Position numbers and translations under genes: made by a program. The notes below the pieces were generated by a model. The model made no database searches. It saw only the letters and a list, made by a program, of their open reading frames with translations, and had not been told where the DNA came from. 64,000 bases of DNA. Source: DASWED01 sp036394995. GTDB taxonomy: Bacteria > Actinomycetota > UBA4738 > JACQTL01. Positions within the stretch are counted from its first letter, which is position 1. Every line of letters starts with the position of its first letter. Where the stretch lies: positions 1 to 64,000 of the forward strand of contig DASWED010000114.1 in the NCBI GenBank assembly GCA_036394995.1, written 5' to 3'. This document shows positions 41,966 through 49,999 of the stretch, piece by piece.

Positions 41966-43387
41966 GTGGCGACCGTCACCGAACGGCTGGAACGGGCCCT
42001 CGAGCGCGAGGCGCCCTCGTGGGGGATCCGACCGGTACCTCCCGAGCACCGGCGCCTGGGCGGCCTCGACTTCGCGGTCCTGTGGGGCGACCTCTCCATC
42101 GGGCTCCTGGTCATCCTCACCGGCGCCCTGCTCGTGCCGGCGCTGGGCTTCCGGCAGGCCCTGCTCGCGATCGGGGTCGGTTCGGCGCTGGGGTGCATCC
42201 CACTGGCGCTGGTCGGGCTGGCCGGGGCCCGGGAGGGCGTCCCGGGGATGGTCCTGTTCCGCCCGGTGCTGGGGATCCGGGGCTCCTACCTGCCGTCGGT
42301 CCTGAACATCGCCCAGCTGGTGGGGTGGACCGGGTTCGAGTTCTGGGCCATGAGTCTGGTGGCGAACCGGATGGTCCACCTCACCTACGGGGTTTGGCTG
42401 ACCATCGTGGCGGTGGTGTGCACCGCGCTCGCGCTGGGCGGTCCGATCCTGGTGATCCGGCGGTGGCTGGAGCGGTTCGGGGCGTGGGTGGTCGGCGCGG
42501 TGGGCCTGTGGATCACGATCCGGCTCGTCACCACCGCGAACCTGTCCCACATCTGGAACGCTTCCGGGAAGGGTGGCTGGCCCGATCACTTCTGGCTGGC
42601 CGTGGACCTGGTGATCGCGATGCCGGTCTCGTGGCTGCCGCTCGTGGCCGACTACAACCGGTTCGCCCGTCGCGGGGTGACCGGTGCCTCCGGCACCTAT
42701 CTCGGTTACGCGTTCGGGAACGCCTGGTTCTACGCCCTCGGAGCGCTCCTCGTGCTGGGCGCCGGCCTGCCGCAGTTCGCGACCCCGGCCGACCTGGCCA
42801 CGGCCATCTCCGGCCTGGCCGGCGGCGCCATCGTCCTGCTCACGCTCCTGGTCGGCGAGACCGACGAGGCGTTCGCCGACATCTACTCGTCCGCCGTGTC
42901 GAGCCAGAACCTCGCGCCGAGGGTCCGCCAGCGGGGCGCCATCGTGGCCGTGGCCGCGGCCGGCGTGGCCCTCGCCGCCTGGCTGGGCTCGAGGCCCGAC
43001 CTCGCCGTGGGCGACTACGAGTACTTCCTGCTCCTGCTGGGCTCGGTGTTCGTCCTGCTGTTCGGGGTGTTCCTGGCCGACTACTTCGTGCTCCGCAACA
43101 GGAACCACGACCCCGACCAGCTGTTCGAGGCGAACGGCACGCTCCCGCGCGTCCGGGCCCGGGCCCTCATCCCGTGGGCCGTCGGCTTCCTCGTCTACCA
43201 CTGGTGCGTCGAATCCCAGCTGAAGGGCTGGAGCACGCTGCAGCACACGTTCTTCCACGACTGGCTGCATCTGCCGTTCCCGCTGTGGAACTCCGCAGCC
43301 GGCGCCAGCCTCCCGAGCTTCGCGGCCGCGTTCCTGCTCTCGCTGGCGGTGCTGGCGCGCCCTCGGCGGGGCGTCAGGTCACCTTGA
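41966..43387 (+). CDS. cytX: NCS1-family transporter, putative hydroxymethylpyrimidine/thiamine-precursor carrier
   Basis: The 473-aa product has about twelve TM helices. NCS1 (purine/cytosine permease) features include LGGLDFAVLWGDLSIGLLVI in TM1, VPGMVLFRPVLGIRGSYLPS, LNIAQLVGWTGFEFWAM and MPVSWLPLVADYNRFAR. The GTG start lies directly behind a TPP riboswitch, which places it in thiamin supply; CytX-type proteins are predicted to import hydroxymethylpyrimidine. No thi biosynthesis genes are in the window. Convergent with the SGNH hydrolase gene. Confidence 0.9.
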   Translation: MATVTERLERALEREAPSWGIRPVPPEHRRLGGLDFAVLWGDLSIGLLVILTGALLVPALGFRQALLAIGVGSALGCIPLALVGLAGAREGVPGMVLFRPVLGIRGSYLPSVLNIAQLVGWTGFEFWAMSLVANRMVHLTYGVWLTIVAVVCTALALGGPILVIRRWLERFGAWVVGAVGLWITIRLVTTANLSHIWNASGKGGWPDHFWLAVDLVIAMPVSWLPLVADYNRFARRGVTGASGTYLGYAFGNAWFYALGALLVLGAGLPQFATPADLATAISGLAGGAIVLLTLLVGETDEAFADIYSSAVSSQNLAPRVRQRGAIVAVAAAGVALAAWLGSRPDLAVGDYEYFLLLLGSVFVLLFGVFLADYFVLRNRNHDPDQLFEANGTLPRVRARALIPWAVGFLVYHWCVESQLKGWSTLQHTFFHDWLHLPFPLWNSAAGASLPSFAAAFLLSLAVLARPRRGVRSP

Positions 43388-43456
43388 ACCTGGTGGCGGT
43401 CCACTCCGTCCTGGAGTGCGGTGCAGGCGCCGCCGTCCCGTCGCTGCCTGGCCGGG

Positions 43457-45958
43457 CTACCTGAGCGTTCGCCTCACCGCGTCCAGGATCCTGCGGCCGT
43501 ACTCGAGATGCCCCACCAGGTTCGGATGGAAGGCGCCGTTCTGGTCCCCTTGGAACACGAACGACTGCTCCAGCCGCACGACCCACCCGGCGTTCGCACA
43601 GTAGCCGTGCCGGAGGAAGGCATCGGCGATGCCTCCCACGTAGTGCCAGCCATGGCGGGGGAGCTCCGCGGCCGCGCGGACGTGGTCGTTGAGCTTGAAG
43701 ACCACGTTCTTCTCGGCCCACTCCCACTCGCTCGGATACAGCGTCGGCAGACACTGCTTGTAGGTGCCCTGGTCGTCGCGGGTCGGATCGAAGTACTCGG
43801 TGATGAACACCTTCCCCCCCGGGATGCCCAGGGCGTCGAGCTTCTGGTCGAGGAGGTCGAAGCGAGAGGGCAGCCGGCTCAGCCTCCGGGTGACCTCGGC
43901 GACGAAGTCGGGGTCGTTCTGGCACCGGTCCGGCAGGAGGCATCGCATCACCGCGTCCGCGAACTCGGCGTCGTTCGCGCCGACCGAGATCAGCACGGCG
44001 TCGGGCTTGCGGTGCCACGTGTCCATCAGCTCCTGGAGCACCGTCGCCTGGGGAGGGATCAACGTGCCGTTCGGCTCGATGCCCGCGTAGTGGTAGAGGA
44101 TGCCGGCGGTGATCTGGGCCCCCGAGCAGGCGAGATGGGTGAACGTCACGGAGGACGTCCAGTCCGAGGTCTCCAGCGCCAGCGCCGCCTGGGAGGGCCC
44201 GGACTTCGCGGTCCGGTGACAGCGCTGGTCCTGCCATACCTCGTTGCTCCCAATGATCTTGGTGCTGATCCGGTCCGGGTTGCCCTCGCCCGAGCCCACG
44301 GAATCGCCGAGGGAGACGATCCAGTAGTCCTTGAACGGGACGTCGACCTCGGTCGTGGCCGTTCCGCCGTCGAAGGTCTTGATGGTCAGCTTCGTCGGGT
44401 ACAGCCCCTCCTTCGGAGGGTTGAAGGAGAACTTGCAGTTCGCCGAGGTCTGGTGCAACACGTCGCCCGAGGGAAGCGTGACCCGGAACGAGTACTGGGT
44501 GACCTCTCGCCGGGGGGTGGAGTCGCAGCCCACCAGTGTCATCTTGAATGGGACGACGGCCGCCTTCGGGCTGTTGAACGTCTCCTCGTCCACCAGCCCG
44601 TCGCCGTCGTAGTCCCGCAGGCGATCCGGCACCACCCAGTTCAGGCGAGCCACCGGGTCCGGTCCCGGAGGAGGCAGGACCGCGGTGCGTTCCTCGTCGG
44701 TGTCATTGGTCGCGTCGGTGTCGCCCTGGGACGAGAACAGGGTGGCGCCCAGCGAGAGGTCGAAGGTGCCGAATGCGGGGGTGGGAGTGACCTGGATCGC
44801 CACGGTCGCGGCGGCACCCGTGGGCAGGGCTCCGAGACGGCACACGATGGACGCCACGGTCTTCCTGCACGTTCCCTGGGACGGCGTGACCGAATCGAAC
44901 GTGGCCCTCACCGGGACCCCCGTGTAGAGGCCGGCCAGACGCGCGTCGACGGGACCGTTGTTGGTGATGGTCGCCGTGTAGGTGACCGCGTGATCGAGGC
45001 GGACCGGATCGGGCGTGTCGGCGAGGCTGACGGCCAGGTCGGTGGCGTCCACCGTGGGCTGCCACGACGGATTCATGTCCCCGAAGTTCGCCGCCCCCCC
45101 GATCCGGGTGACCCCGGCCCCGTTCAGGCCCATGACGAACACGTCGGGTCCGTTCTGCGAGTCGTAACCCTCCGAGGAGAAGACGATGCGGCTTGCGTCC
45201 GGCGACCACGCCGGGTCGGTCCCGCCCTTGCCGGTGCCGGAGGCGATCGCCTTGGCCCCCGTCCCGTCCGGCTTCACGGTCCAGATCTCTGCGCCTCGCT
45301 GGTACACGAACAGGTTTCCGTCCGGAGACCAGTCGGGAGCCTGCTCGGCCGCGGACGTCTGCGTGAGGGGGCTCTGGTTCGAGCCGTCGTCGTTCATCAG
45401 CCAGATGTCGGCGCCCCGGATGTAGGCGATCTGCGACCCGTCCGGTGACCATGACGGCTGCCCCTCGATGCCCACCCCCGTCAGGGTGTTGGTGAGGTTG
45501 GTCCAGTCGGTGCCTTCCGGCGTGACCGTCCAGATGTCGTCCCCGTCGCTGTACGCGATGGCCGAGCCGTCCGGGGCCCATGCGGGGTCCCTTCCGGCCT
45601 GCCCGTTGCCGCCGGTGTCCACGCCGGGCGTGAGGTTGACCGGATTCGCCCCGCCCGCGTCCATGACCCACACGTCGCCGGCCCGCCTGAACGCGATCCG
45701 CGCACCCTCGGGCGACCATGCGGGGTCGTCATCGGCCGTCCCCGGGGAGTTGGTCACGTTGACCGTATCCGAGCCGTCGGAGTCCATCGTGTAGATCTCG
45801 AAGTTCCCGTCCCGCGCGGTGACGAAGGCGACCTTTCCCGGCGCGCCCGGAAAGGCCGCGTCGGCCTCCCGCGGAGACAGGCCCACCGTCAGCACCCCGC
45901 CGATGACGGCGACGGCCAGGGTCCAGGAGATCAGAGAGCGTCGTCGGTGAGTTTGCAC
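43457..45958 (-). CDS. Secreted PD40 propeller - DUF11-like - SGNH/GDSL hydrolase
   Basis: The product has 833 aa. The GTG at 45958 follows GGAGG and opens a signal peptide (LISWTLAVAVIGGVLTVGLS, cut near ADA-A). Residues ~40-300 hold six TolB/PD40 strands of the type DPAWSPDGSxIAYxxGDDIW. Residues ~305-425 form a DUF11/CARDB-like beta-sandwich (DLAVSLADTPDPVRLDHAVT). A third beta region follows to ~545. The C-terminal domain is an SGNH hydrolase: block I SLGDSVGSGEG with Ser553, HLACSGA, ISVGANDAEF and block V HPNLVGH with His811. It is likely an extracellular esterase or lipase with a substrate-binding propeller. Confidence 0.9.
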   Translation of the reverse strand: MQTHRRRSLISWTLAVAVIGGVLTVGLSPREADAAFPGAPGKVAFVTARDGNFEIYTMDSDGSDTVNVTNSPGTADDDPAWSPEGARIAFRRAGDVWVMDAGGANPVNLTPGVDTGGNGQAGRDPAWAPDGSAIAYSDGDDIWTVTPEGTDWTNLTNTLTGVGIEGQPSWSPDGSQIAYIRGADIWLMNDDGSNQSPLTQTSAAEQAPDWSPDGNLFVYQRGAEIWTVKPDGTGAKAIASGTGKGGTDPAWSPDASRIVFSSEGYDSQNGPDVFVMGLNGAGVTRIGGAANFGDMNPSWQPTVDATDLAVSLADTPDPVRLDHAVTYTATITNNGPVDARLAGLYTGVPVRATFDSVTPSQGTCRKTVASIVCRLGALPTGAAATVAIQVTPTPAFGTFDLSLGATLFSSQGDTDATNDTDEERTAVLPPPGPDPVARLNWVVPDRLRDYDGDGLVDEETFNSPKAAVVPFKMTLVGCDSTPRREVTQYSFRVTLPSGDVLHQTSANCKFSFNPPKEGLYPTKLTIKTFDGGTATTEVDVPFKDYWIVSLGDSVGSGEGNPDRISTKIIGSNEVWQDQRCHRTAKSGPSQAALALETSDWTSSVTFTHLACSGAQITAGILYHYAGIEPNGTLIPPQATVLQELMDTWHRKPDAVLISVGANDAEFADAVMRCLLPDRCQNDPDFVAEVTRRLSRLPSRFDLLDQKLDALGIPGGKVFITEYFDPTRDDQGTYKQCLPTLYPSEWEWAEKNVVFKLNDHVRAAAELPRHGWHYVGGIADAFLRHGYCANAGWVVRLEQSFVFQGDQNGAFHPNLVGHLEYGRRILDAVRRTLR

Positions 45959-46052
45959 AGCCGATTCCTCCGTCCAGATGAGTCGCCCCGCGCGGGCGAG
46001 ATTGCCACGGATTTGCCCCGAGATGGACAGTCGTGCCAACCGTCGGCCAGAC

Positions 46053-46157
46053 CTAGGGCCGTTCGGCCCTTGGAAGCCGGGACATCGAATCCTTCAGGGT
46101 GCCTGGGTGTGGTGCGGTGGCGGAGAGAAGACCGGGGGGCAGGACGAGGCGCTTCAT
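46053..46157 (-). CDS. 34-aa ORF downstream of the left LuxR-flanking promoter
   Basis: The frame encodes MKRLVLPPGLLSATAPHPGT followed by LKDSMSRLPRAERP. It has a near-ideal ribosome site (AAAGGAG, 5 bases from the ATG) and sits at the end of the left copy of the duplicated promoter module, in the same orientation as the DUF4242 gene relative to its copy. MKRLVLP...LLSATA looks like the start of a signal peptide that loses its hydrophobic core. It may be a short peptide gene or a truncated former exoprotein gene. I do not recognise it. Confidence 0.4.
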   Translation of the reverse strand: MKRLVLPPGLLSATAPHPGTLKDSMSRLPRAERP

Positions 46158-46187
46158 GGGACTCCTTTCCGAAAGCGTTGGGGGAAT

Positions 46188-46276
46188 TCGTCCCCATTCG
46201 ACGGCCGCGTGGTTCGCAGGCACGACAGTAGGAGGTGGCCGGGTTGCCGGAATCCTGGAAACCCCTGGGTTTACGG
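46188..46276 (-). promoter_or_regulatory. Left copy of duplicated promoter/operator module flanking luxR
   Basis: Read on the minus strand this ~89-bp block matches 49183-49268 with roughly 10 substitutions and one 3-base indel. It contains the perfect dyad AAACCC-CT-GGGTTT (46259-46272), GATTCCGGC, CCCGGCCAC and a TACTGT -10-like box. It lies between the 34-aa ORF (minus) and the LuxR gene (plus, start 79 bases to the right), so the dyad could serve both. Confidence 0.7.
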
Positions 46277-46350
46277 ACCGCGACCCTCGGACGGCCCGGC
46301 CCGCCGGGCCGGGTAGATTCTGGGTGAAGGCATTCCGGCTGTCAGCGGTG

Positions 46351-49188
46351 ATGAACGTGCCCACCCCAGAAGCGCCCCAGGTGGTCGGCCGCGACGCAGA
46401 GCGCGCCGCGGCCGAGGCGTTCCTGGATGCCGTCCCGCGCGGCTTCGCCGCGCTCCTCCTGGAGGGGGAGCCCGGCATCGGGAAGACGACCCTGTGGAGG
46501 GATGCAGTCGCCTCGGCGCGCCGGAGGTCCTACCGGATCCTCACCGCCCGCGCTGTCGGGTCCGAGGCCCAGCTCTCGTTCATGGGCCTGGACGACCTCC
46601 TCGGCGGGGTCCTGGAGGACACGCTCCCCGGTCTGCCGACGCCACAGCGGCGAGCCCTGGAGGTGGCGCTCCTCCGGACCGATGCGGAAGGAGCCGGGCC
46701 GGATCAGCGGGCCGTGTCCCTGGCTGCCCTGGGGATCCTTCGGATTCTCGTCGCATCCGGGCCCGTCATCCTGGCGGTCGATGACGTGCAGTGGCTCGAC
46801 GAGCCGTCGGCCGCCGTCGTGGAGTTCTGTCTTCGACGGCTTGGATCGGAGCCGGTCGGGTTCCTGGGCACCTTCCGAGTCGAGGACCGGAGTCTCGGCA
46901 TCCCGCTCGGCCTCGATCGCGGCGAGGTTGCGGAGCGCCTGCAGCGACTCCGGGTCCACCCCCTCACCGTCGGAGCCATCCATCAGGTGATCCGCGCCCG
47001 GTTGGAGACGACCTTTCCCCGGCCCACGCTGATCCGGATCCACGAGACCTCCGGCGGGAATCCCTTCTTCGCCCTGGAGATCGCCCGGGCACTCCGGGAG
47101 GCCGACGCCAGGCCGGCCTCCGGCGATCCGCTCCCCATCCCCCCCACCCTGACCGAGCTCCTCCGCGAACGTCTGGCCCGTCTCCCCCGGCCGACCAGGG
47201 AAGCCCTTCTCGCCGTGGCAGCCCTCGGTCATCCCGCCCCGGCGGTGGTGGAGGCGGCCGTGGGAGACGCGGATGCGGCCCGCGAAGCGCTCGGAGAGGG
47301 GGCACGGGCCGGAGTGATCGAGATCGGCCTCGAGCGCATCCGGTTCACGCATCCTCTGCTCGCCTCCGCGCATTACGCGGGGACCCCTCTGCGCGAACGT
47401 CGGGCCATGCACCGGCGGCTCGCGGCGGTGCTCCCCGACGCCGAGGAGCGGGCCCGGCATCTCGCGCTCGGGACCGCCGGCCCCGACGCCTCCGCGGCCG
47501 AGGCCCTGGAGGAGGCCGCCACGGCGGCGACGAATCGGGGCGCCCCGCATTCGGCCGCCGAGCTGGCCGAGCTGGCCGCGCGGCTCACCCCCCCGGAGCT
47601 CGCGGCCGACGTTCGCCGGAGGACCCTGCACGCGGGCAGCGGGTACTTCGAGGCCGGTGACGCCGCCCACGCGCTTCGGCTTCTGGAGGCCGTCCTCGGC
47701 TCGTCGGCCCCGGGCTCGGAACGGGCCGAAGCGCTGTGGCGGATCGCCATGGTGCGGGGCGAGGTCGATGGCATCGCGACCGCCGATCCCATCTACGAAC
47801 GGGCGCTCGCGGAGCCCGACGTCCGGCCGAGCCTCGCCGCGCGCATCCACCAGTCGCTGGCCTACGGGCTGATGCTCGAGGGGCACATGGACCGGGGATC
47901 TGCCCACGCCCGCGAAGCGCTGCGTCTCGCCGAGCGCGAGAGCGGTCCGGCCCCGTTGGCCATGGCCCTGGGCATGCTCGGGCTGTTCGAGTTCTGTCTG
48001 GGGCGAGGCGTCCGGCGGGACATCATGGAGCGGGCCCTCGCCCTCGAGGAGGCGGCCGGCCAGCCGCTCTGGGCGGACGACGCCCCCAGCACCCTCTACG
48101 CCGCCCTGCTCCTGTGGTCGGGGGACCTGGGGGAAGCCCGAGTCCGGCTCGGGGCCCTGTACGACGCCGCCGCCGAGCGGGGGGACCAGGGCGCACAGGG
48201 CATCCTGGTGTTCTTCCTGAGCCTGCTGGAATGTCGAGCGGGGGACTACGCAGCGGCTGCCCGGTATGCGGCGGAGGATGAGGACCTCTTCTCGCTCACG
48301 CAGCGTGAGGCGGAGCGGGCGCCGGTCCTGTACTGCAGGGCGCAGGCGGATGCCCACCTGGGCCGGATCGAGGCCGCTCGAGCCGAGGCGGCCGACGGGG
48401 TGGCAAGCTCTCGGGCGACCGGCTACGCGTGGTTCGAGATCCACAACCTGTGGGTCCTGGGATTCCTCGAGCTGTCCCTGGGGGATCCGGCGGCCGCGGC
48501 GGAGTACCTGGGTGCGGCGGCCGGACGCCTCAATGAGATCGGCGTGGTGGAGACGGGTGTGTTCATGTTCCCTCCCGATCACATCGAAGCCCTGGTGGCG
48601 CTGGGCCGGCTCGACGACGCCGGGACGTCCCTGCATGAGTTCGAAGAGCGGGGACGGGCCACGGATCGGGCCTGGGCTCTGGCCACCGCGGCTCGATGCC
48701 GGGCGCTGCTGAGCGCCGCAGGGGGCGATCTCGAGGGCGCGCTCGACCACGCGGCCCGGGCGCTGCACGAGCACGACCGGGTGCCGATGCCCTTCGAGCT
48801 GGCCCGAACCCTCCTCGTGCAGGGCCAGATCCTCCGGCGGACGAAGCGCAAGCGTCCCGCCCGAGATTCCCTGGAGCGGGCGCTGCGGATGTTCGACGAG
48901 CTGGGCGCCCGGCTGTGGGCGGACCGCGCCCGGGCCGAGCTGGGCAGGATCGGGGGCCGAACGACATCGCCCACGGAGCTCACTCCGACCGAGAGAAGGG
49001 TGGCCGAGGCGGTGGCATCCGGCCTGTCCAACCACCAGGCCGCCGACAGCCTGTTCGTGAGCGTTCACACCGTGGAGGACAACCTGACCCGGGTGTACCG
49101 CAAGCTCGGGGTTCGTTCCCGAACCGAGCTCTCCCGGAAGCTGGCCCAGCACGGTCCGGCCGGGCCGTCCGAGGATCGCCGCCGGTAA
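46351..49188 (+). CDS. LAL-type (MalT-like) LuxR-family ATP-binding transcriptional regulator
   Basis: The product has 945 aa. The N-terminal AAA/STAND ATPase has Walker A GEPGIGKTTLW (from residue 39) and Walker B VILAVDDVQWLD. A long helical tetratricopeptide-like middle (~330-870) follows. The C-terminal LuxR helix-turn-helix (~885-940) reads LTPTERRVAEAVASGLSNHQ then AADSLFVSVHTVEDNLTRVY and RKLGV. I chose ATG 46351; GTG at 46348 is equivalent, and the upstream in-frame stretch crosses the promoter module. Identical dyads sit in front of the gene and across its own stop codon (49187-49200). Such regulators usually bind dyads as ATP- and ligand-dependent activators, so these are candidate targets. 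Confidence 0.93.
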   Translation: MNVPTPEAPQVVGRDAERAAAEAFLDAVPRGFAALLLEGEPGIGKTTLWRDAVASARRRSYRILTARAVGSEAQLSFMGLDDLLGGVLEDTLPGLPTPQRRALEVALLRTDAEGAGPDQRAVSLAALGILRILVASGPVILAVDDVQWLDEPSAAVVEFCLRRLGSEPVGFLGTFRVEDRSLGIPLGLDRGEVAERLQRLRVHPLTVGAIHQVIRARLETTFPRPTLIRIHETSGGNPFFALEIARALREADARPASGDPLPIPPTLTELLRERLARLPRPTREALLAVAALGHPAPAVVEAAVGDADAAREALGEGARAGVIEIGLERIRFTHPLLASAHYAGTPLRERRAMHRRLAAVLPDAEERARHLALGTAGPDASAAEALEEAATAATNRGAPHSAAELAELAARLTPPELAADVRRRTLHAGSGYFEAGDAAHALRLLEAVLGSSAPGSERAEALWRIAMVRGEVDGIATADPIYERALAEPDVRPSLAARIHQSLAYGLMLEGHMDRGSAHAREALRLAERESGPAPLAMALGMLGLFEFCLGRGVRRDIMERALALEEAAGQPLWADDAPSTLYAALLLWSGDLGEARVRLGALYDAAAERGDQGAQGILVFFLSLLECRAGDYAAAARYAAEDEDLFSLTQREAERAPVLYCRAQADAHLGRIEAARAEAADGVASSRATGYAWFEIHNLWVLGFLELSLGDPAAAAEYLGAAAGRLNEIGVVETGVFMFPPDHIEALVALGRLDDAGTSLHEFEERGRATDRAWALATAARCRALLSAAGGDLEGALDHAARALHEHDRVPMPFELARTLLVQGQILRRTKRKRPARDSLERALRMFDELGARLWADRARAELGRIGGRTTSPTELTPTERRVAEAVASGLSNHQAADSLFVSVHTVEDNLTRVYRKLGVRSRTELSRKLAQHGPAGPSEDRRR

Positions 49189-49268
49189 ACCCAGGGGTTT
49201 CCGGGATTCCGGCGACCCGGCCACTTCCTACTGTGCCTGGGAACGACGCGACCGTCGAAAGGGGACGA
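49183..49268 (+). promoter_or_regulatory. Right copy of duplicated promoter/operator module
   Basis: The perfect dyad AAACCC-AG-GGGTTT (49187-49200) overlaps the luxR stop codon, followed by GATTCCGGCGACCCGGCCAC, TCCTACTGT with a TANNNT-type -10 (TACTGT), and a shared leader down to GGGGACGA. It leads directly into the DUF4242 gene at 49273. It is an inverted copy of 46188-46276. Confidence 0.7.
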
Positions 49269-49272
49269 GGGC

Positions 49273-49563
49273 GTGGGGATCTACCTGGTGGAACGGTACG
49301 TGCCCGGCCTCACCGAGGCGGGGCATCGAACCCACTGCGCCAGAGCTCTGCAGGTAACCACGGCGATGTCCCCGAACGGCGTCGCCGTGACCTTCCTGGG
49401 CTCGACGTTCATCCCGGACGAGGAGGCCGTCCTCTGCCTGTTCGAGGGCCGGTCGGCCGAGGACGTGGTGGAGGCGAACCGGCGGGTCGGACTGCACGTC
49501 GACCGGATCACGAGGGCCGTTCCCGTGCGGCCGAGCGATCTCCGTCGCCGGCAGGCTCGCTAG
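49273..49563 (+). CDS. DUF4242 (nickel-binding SCO4226-like) small protein
   Basis: The 96-aa product starts at GTG. The pattern YLVERYVPGL...VAVTFLGSTFIPDEEAVLCL followed by FEGRSAEDVVEANRRVGLHV and DRI matches DUF4242, small ferredoxin-like-fold proteins. One Streptomyces member binds nickel. Its start lies at the end of the right-hand promoter module, so it is the likely target of the LuxR regulator encoded upstream. Its stop overlaps the stop of the convergent cupin gene (CTAG). Confidence 0.8.
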   Translation: MGIYLVERYVPGLTEAGHRTHCARALQVTTAMSPNGVAVTFLGSTFIPDEEAVLCLFEGRSAEDVVEANRRVGLHVDRITRAVPVRPSDLRRRQAR

Positions 49564-49895
49564 GCCTCGTCGCCGGGCGCCGGTGGGGGGGCGGCGGTGA
49601 CGAGGATGACGGCGGGCTCGGTGGAGGCGTTGGAGATCGTGACCTCGCCGCCGGCGGGGGCCAGCGCCACGCCCCACTGCCCCAGCCGCTTGCGTCCCCG
49701 GTCGAGCTGGATGACGACCTCGCCGGCGACGACCAGGAACAGGGCGTCGGACGCCGGATCGCCGATGGGGCCGACTCGCTGCGTGCGCTCCAGGCAGATC
49801 ACGCGGGACCACAGCCGTTCGGTCTCGAACACGTCGTGGCTCGAGGGCTCGTCCGGATCGAAGTGCACGAGGTCCCGCAGGTCCTTGGCCTCCAT
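49560..49895 (-). CDS. Cupin-domain protein
   Basis: This 111-aa single-domain protein shows a conserved cupin pattern: WSRVICLERTQRVGPIGDPA, then the strand DALFLVVAGEVVIQLDRGRK and the second motif ALAPAGGEVTISNASTEPAV. The metal-binding histidines of canonical cupin motif 1 are not evident, so a metal site is doubtful. The start is uncertain: ATG 49895 (MEAKDLRD) is preferred over 49949, which would overlap the pepA promoter; neither has a good ribosome site. The C-terminus is Pro-rich. Confidence 0.7.
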   Translation of the reverse strand: MEAKDLRDLVHFDPDEPSSHDVFETERLWSRVICLERTQRVGPIGDPASDALFLVVAGEVVIQLDRGRKRLGQWGVALAPAGGEVTISNASTEPAVILVTAAPPPAPGDEA

Positions 49896-49999
49896 GGCCC
49901 GCGAAGCGTACCAACCGGTCCGAGCGAGTCGGGGCTTCGGGGAGGGCACGATAGACTGCGGTTCTCCGCCAGGGACCGCGACACAAGGGGAGTCCGGGA

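Noticed and set aside
43400..43425. Short inverted repeat CACTCC/GGAGTG between cytX and the SGNH gene
   Set aside because: The stem is only 6 bp with no extension or T-run; too weak to call a terminator.
39529..43464. Very long plus-strand open frame (over 1300 codons) opposite the CoxL-like gene and running into cytX
   Set aside because: It is the antisense shadow of the molybdoenzyme gene with Arg/Gly/Pro/His-rich translation and no family motifs; high GC keeps stop codons rare.
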